Source: Nematostella vectensis (lineage: Eukaryota; Cnidaria; Anthozoa; Actiniaria; Edwardsiidae). From it: a DNA stretch of 64,000 bases. The position numbers and the translations under genes were made by a program. Position 1 is the stretch's first letter. Each line of letters starts with the position of its first letter. Positions 63,153-64,000 of this stretch are shown here, piece after piece. The notes below the pieces were generated by a model. That model was not told the origin of the DNA. It searched no databases and was given only the letters and a program-made list of their open reading frames with translations. The stretch is from NCBI RefSeq assembly GCF_932526225.1, contig NC_064036.1:186001-250000 (forward strand), given 5' to 3'.

Positions 63153-64000
63153 TTGTATGAAGAGAGTGCCCCTCTCTTCCCTCTGCTATTGTTCAAATTA
63201 TGCTCAATAAACTTTTACCTCTTCCCTCTCCACCAGTTAAGCATTCTATGTATGCTTCCCTGTACAAAATGCACCCCTTCAAATAGAACATTAAAGTTCA
63301 CATACTTGTTTACTTCCTCAAACTCTTTGCTTTGTGTTTTTTGTTACCTTCCTAGGAACAAATTGAATACATATAATCAATAAATCTAGCAAGCTTATTT
63401 TGCAAACTCACTTTTTTTTATTATTTTTGCGCAAAACCTATCAGGATTAAGGGGGTCCAGCACAAAGAAAAAAAAACGAATTAAAAAAAAAAGCCCATTG
63501 GCCTGGGATCGAACCCGGTCTGAAGAACAAAACGGAAACCATACATACGGATTACCCAATCGGTATGGCAGCACAAGGCTTTTACGGAAGGCTGTAACGA
63601 ACCCGAAGGCCCCAAGCACCGATATTTCCGAGCGAATATGCTGTACAACACTCTTGCAACGTTATCCCAACCCGCGCATTAATGGGGAGGACAATAACCA
63701 GGATCCCAGGCCTGTAATACGGTTACGCCACGCACAGCTCGCCGAGATTGTGGATGACAAAAAATAGAGGTCTATTTGGGCGTCTTGGGTCCCTTGGGGA
63801 CTCGCCATGCGCACGGGCGCATCTCTTTTATTGTGTACATGACATCAAATTAGCGAAGAAAAAAGACGCTGTTTTGGAATCATGTGAAAAGCATAAAATA
63901 AATAGAAATAAAGACGTAAGGGGGGAGAATATTGACATCTTCATATTAGAATATTGACAAAATCCGCAATTTTGTCTACGCTGACTAAGTAAAGCTGTAT
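63153..64000 (+). repeat. Unit 32, partial (block C2)
   Basis: These are the first 848 bp of a unit cut by the window end, corresponding to unit 29. GGCTGTAACGAACC near 63591 is private. Confidence 0.95.

Larger units (their letters stand above)
1..64000. repeat. Macrosatellite array of ~2.0-kb tandem units (whole window)
   Basis: The same sequence recurs head-to-tail across the whole window. The landmark TTGTATGAAGAGAG (with one-base variants) appears 32 times, usually 1,998-2,021 bp apart, always on the same strand. Both ends of the window lie inside units, so the array extends beyond it on each side. Neighbouring units differ by scattered substitutions and by indels in A, T, TA and TTA tracts. 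The only large interruptions are a 524-bp deletion in the unit at 10651 and a 787-bp retrotransposon in the unit at 32204. No unique-sequence gene separates units. The most likely biology is a heterochromatic or knob-like satellite maintained by unequal exchange; that is inference. An rDNA, histone or snRNA gene cluster was considered, but no such gene was recognised in the unit. Confidence 0.98.
61020..64000 (+). repeat. Higher-order block C, copy 2 (cut by window end)
   Basis: This is the second copy of block C. One visible difference is CATATTAGAATATTG near 61935 against CATATTAAAATATTG near 55914. It continues past the window. Confidence 0.8.

Noticed and set aside
1-64000. CRISPR-like array.
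   Set aside because: The period is ~2 kb with near-identical units throughout. There are no short direct repeats with unique spacers and no cas-like genes.

Overview
The window is one uninterrupted tandem array of a roughly 2.0-kb, AT-rich repeat unit: a macrosatellite from a eukaryotic, almost certainly metazoan, genome. I counted 32 occurrences of the same landmark (TTGTATGAAGAGAG or a near variant). They start at 647, 2649, 4647, 6649, 8647, 10651, 12130, 14132 and so on to 63153, mostly 1,998-2,021 bp apart. Two intervals break the period: 10651-12129 is 1,479 bp because of an internal deletion, and 32204-35003 is 2,800 bp because of a retrotransposon insertion. Unit boundaries in the feature list use this landmark as an arbitrary phase. 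No intact protein-coding gene, rRNA gene, CRISPR array or bacterial operon was found.

Every normal unit has the same internal layout, described here on unit 1 (647-2648). First comes a small hairpin at the landmark and an AT-rich stretch. A minus-strand tRNA-like segment follows, with an exact Pol III B-box match and a T-run just downstream (about 987-1064). Next is a CpG-rich block of about 430 bp, then a 22-bp-period direct repeat and a short hairpin. A second inverted-repeat segment of about 300 bp follows, then a TTA microsatellite, a G-rich spot and a length-variable TA microsatellite. Last comes a 109-111 bp inverted-repeat element bounded by TTAA (a piggyBac-like MITE) and a final AT-rich stretch. 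The unit is therefore a composite that probably took in old transposon and tRNA-like debris before it was amplified.

Above the single unit there are higher-order blocks. A three-unit block (about 18.19-24.21 kb) is repeated immediately at an offset of 6,019 bp, and I found only four substitutions between the copies. A block at about 40.4-46.8 kb recurs at about 48.45-54.85 kb (offset about 8,048 bp). A block from about 55.0 kb recurs from about 61.0 kb (offset about 6,022 bp) and runs off the window. Diagnostic variants are mostly split between the left and right parts of the array, and several units are mosaics, as expected from unequal exchange and gene conversion.

The only recognisable protein-coding material is a 5'-truncated non-LTR (LINE) retrotransposon at 32630-33416. 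It encodes the C-terminal part of a reverse transcriptase, ends in (ATT)8 and is flanked by a 5-bp ACAAG target-site duplication. It sits in one unit only, so it probably arrived after the local amplification. The AT-rich composition and the LINE type suggest a marine invertebrate, possibly a cnidarian; this is an impression from family knowledge and is weakly supported. The many short open frames in the array recur because the units recur. They mostly start at TTG, change frame between units through A-tract indels, and vary without protein-level constraint, so they are not annotated as genes.
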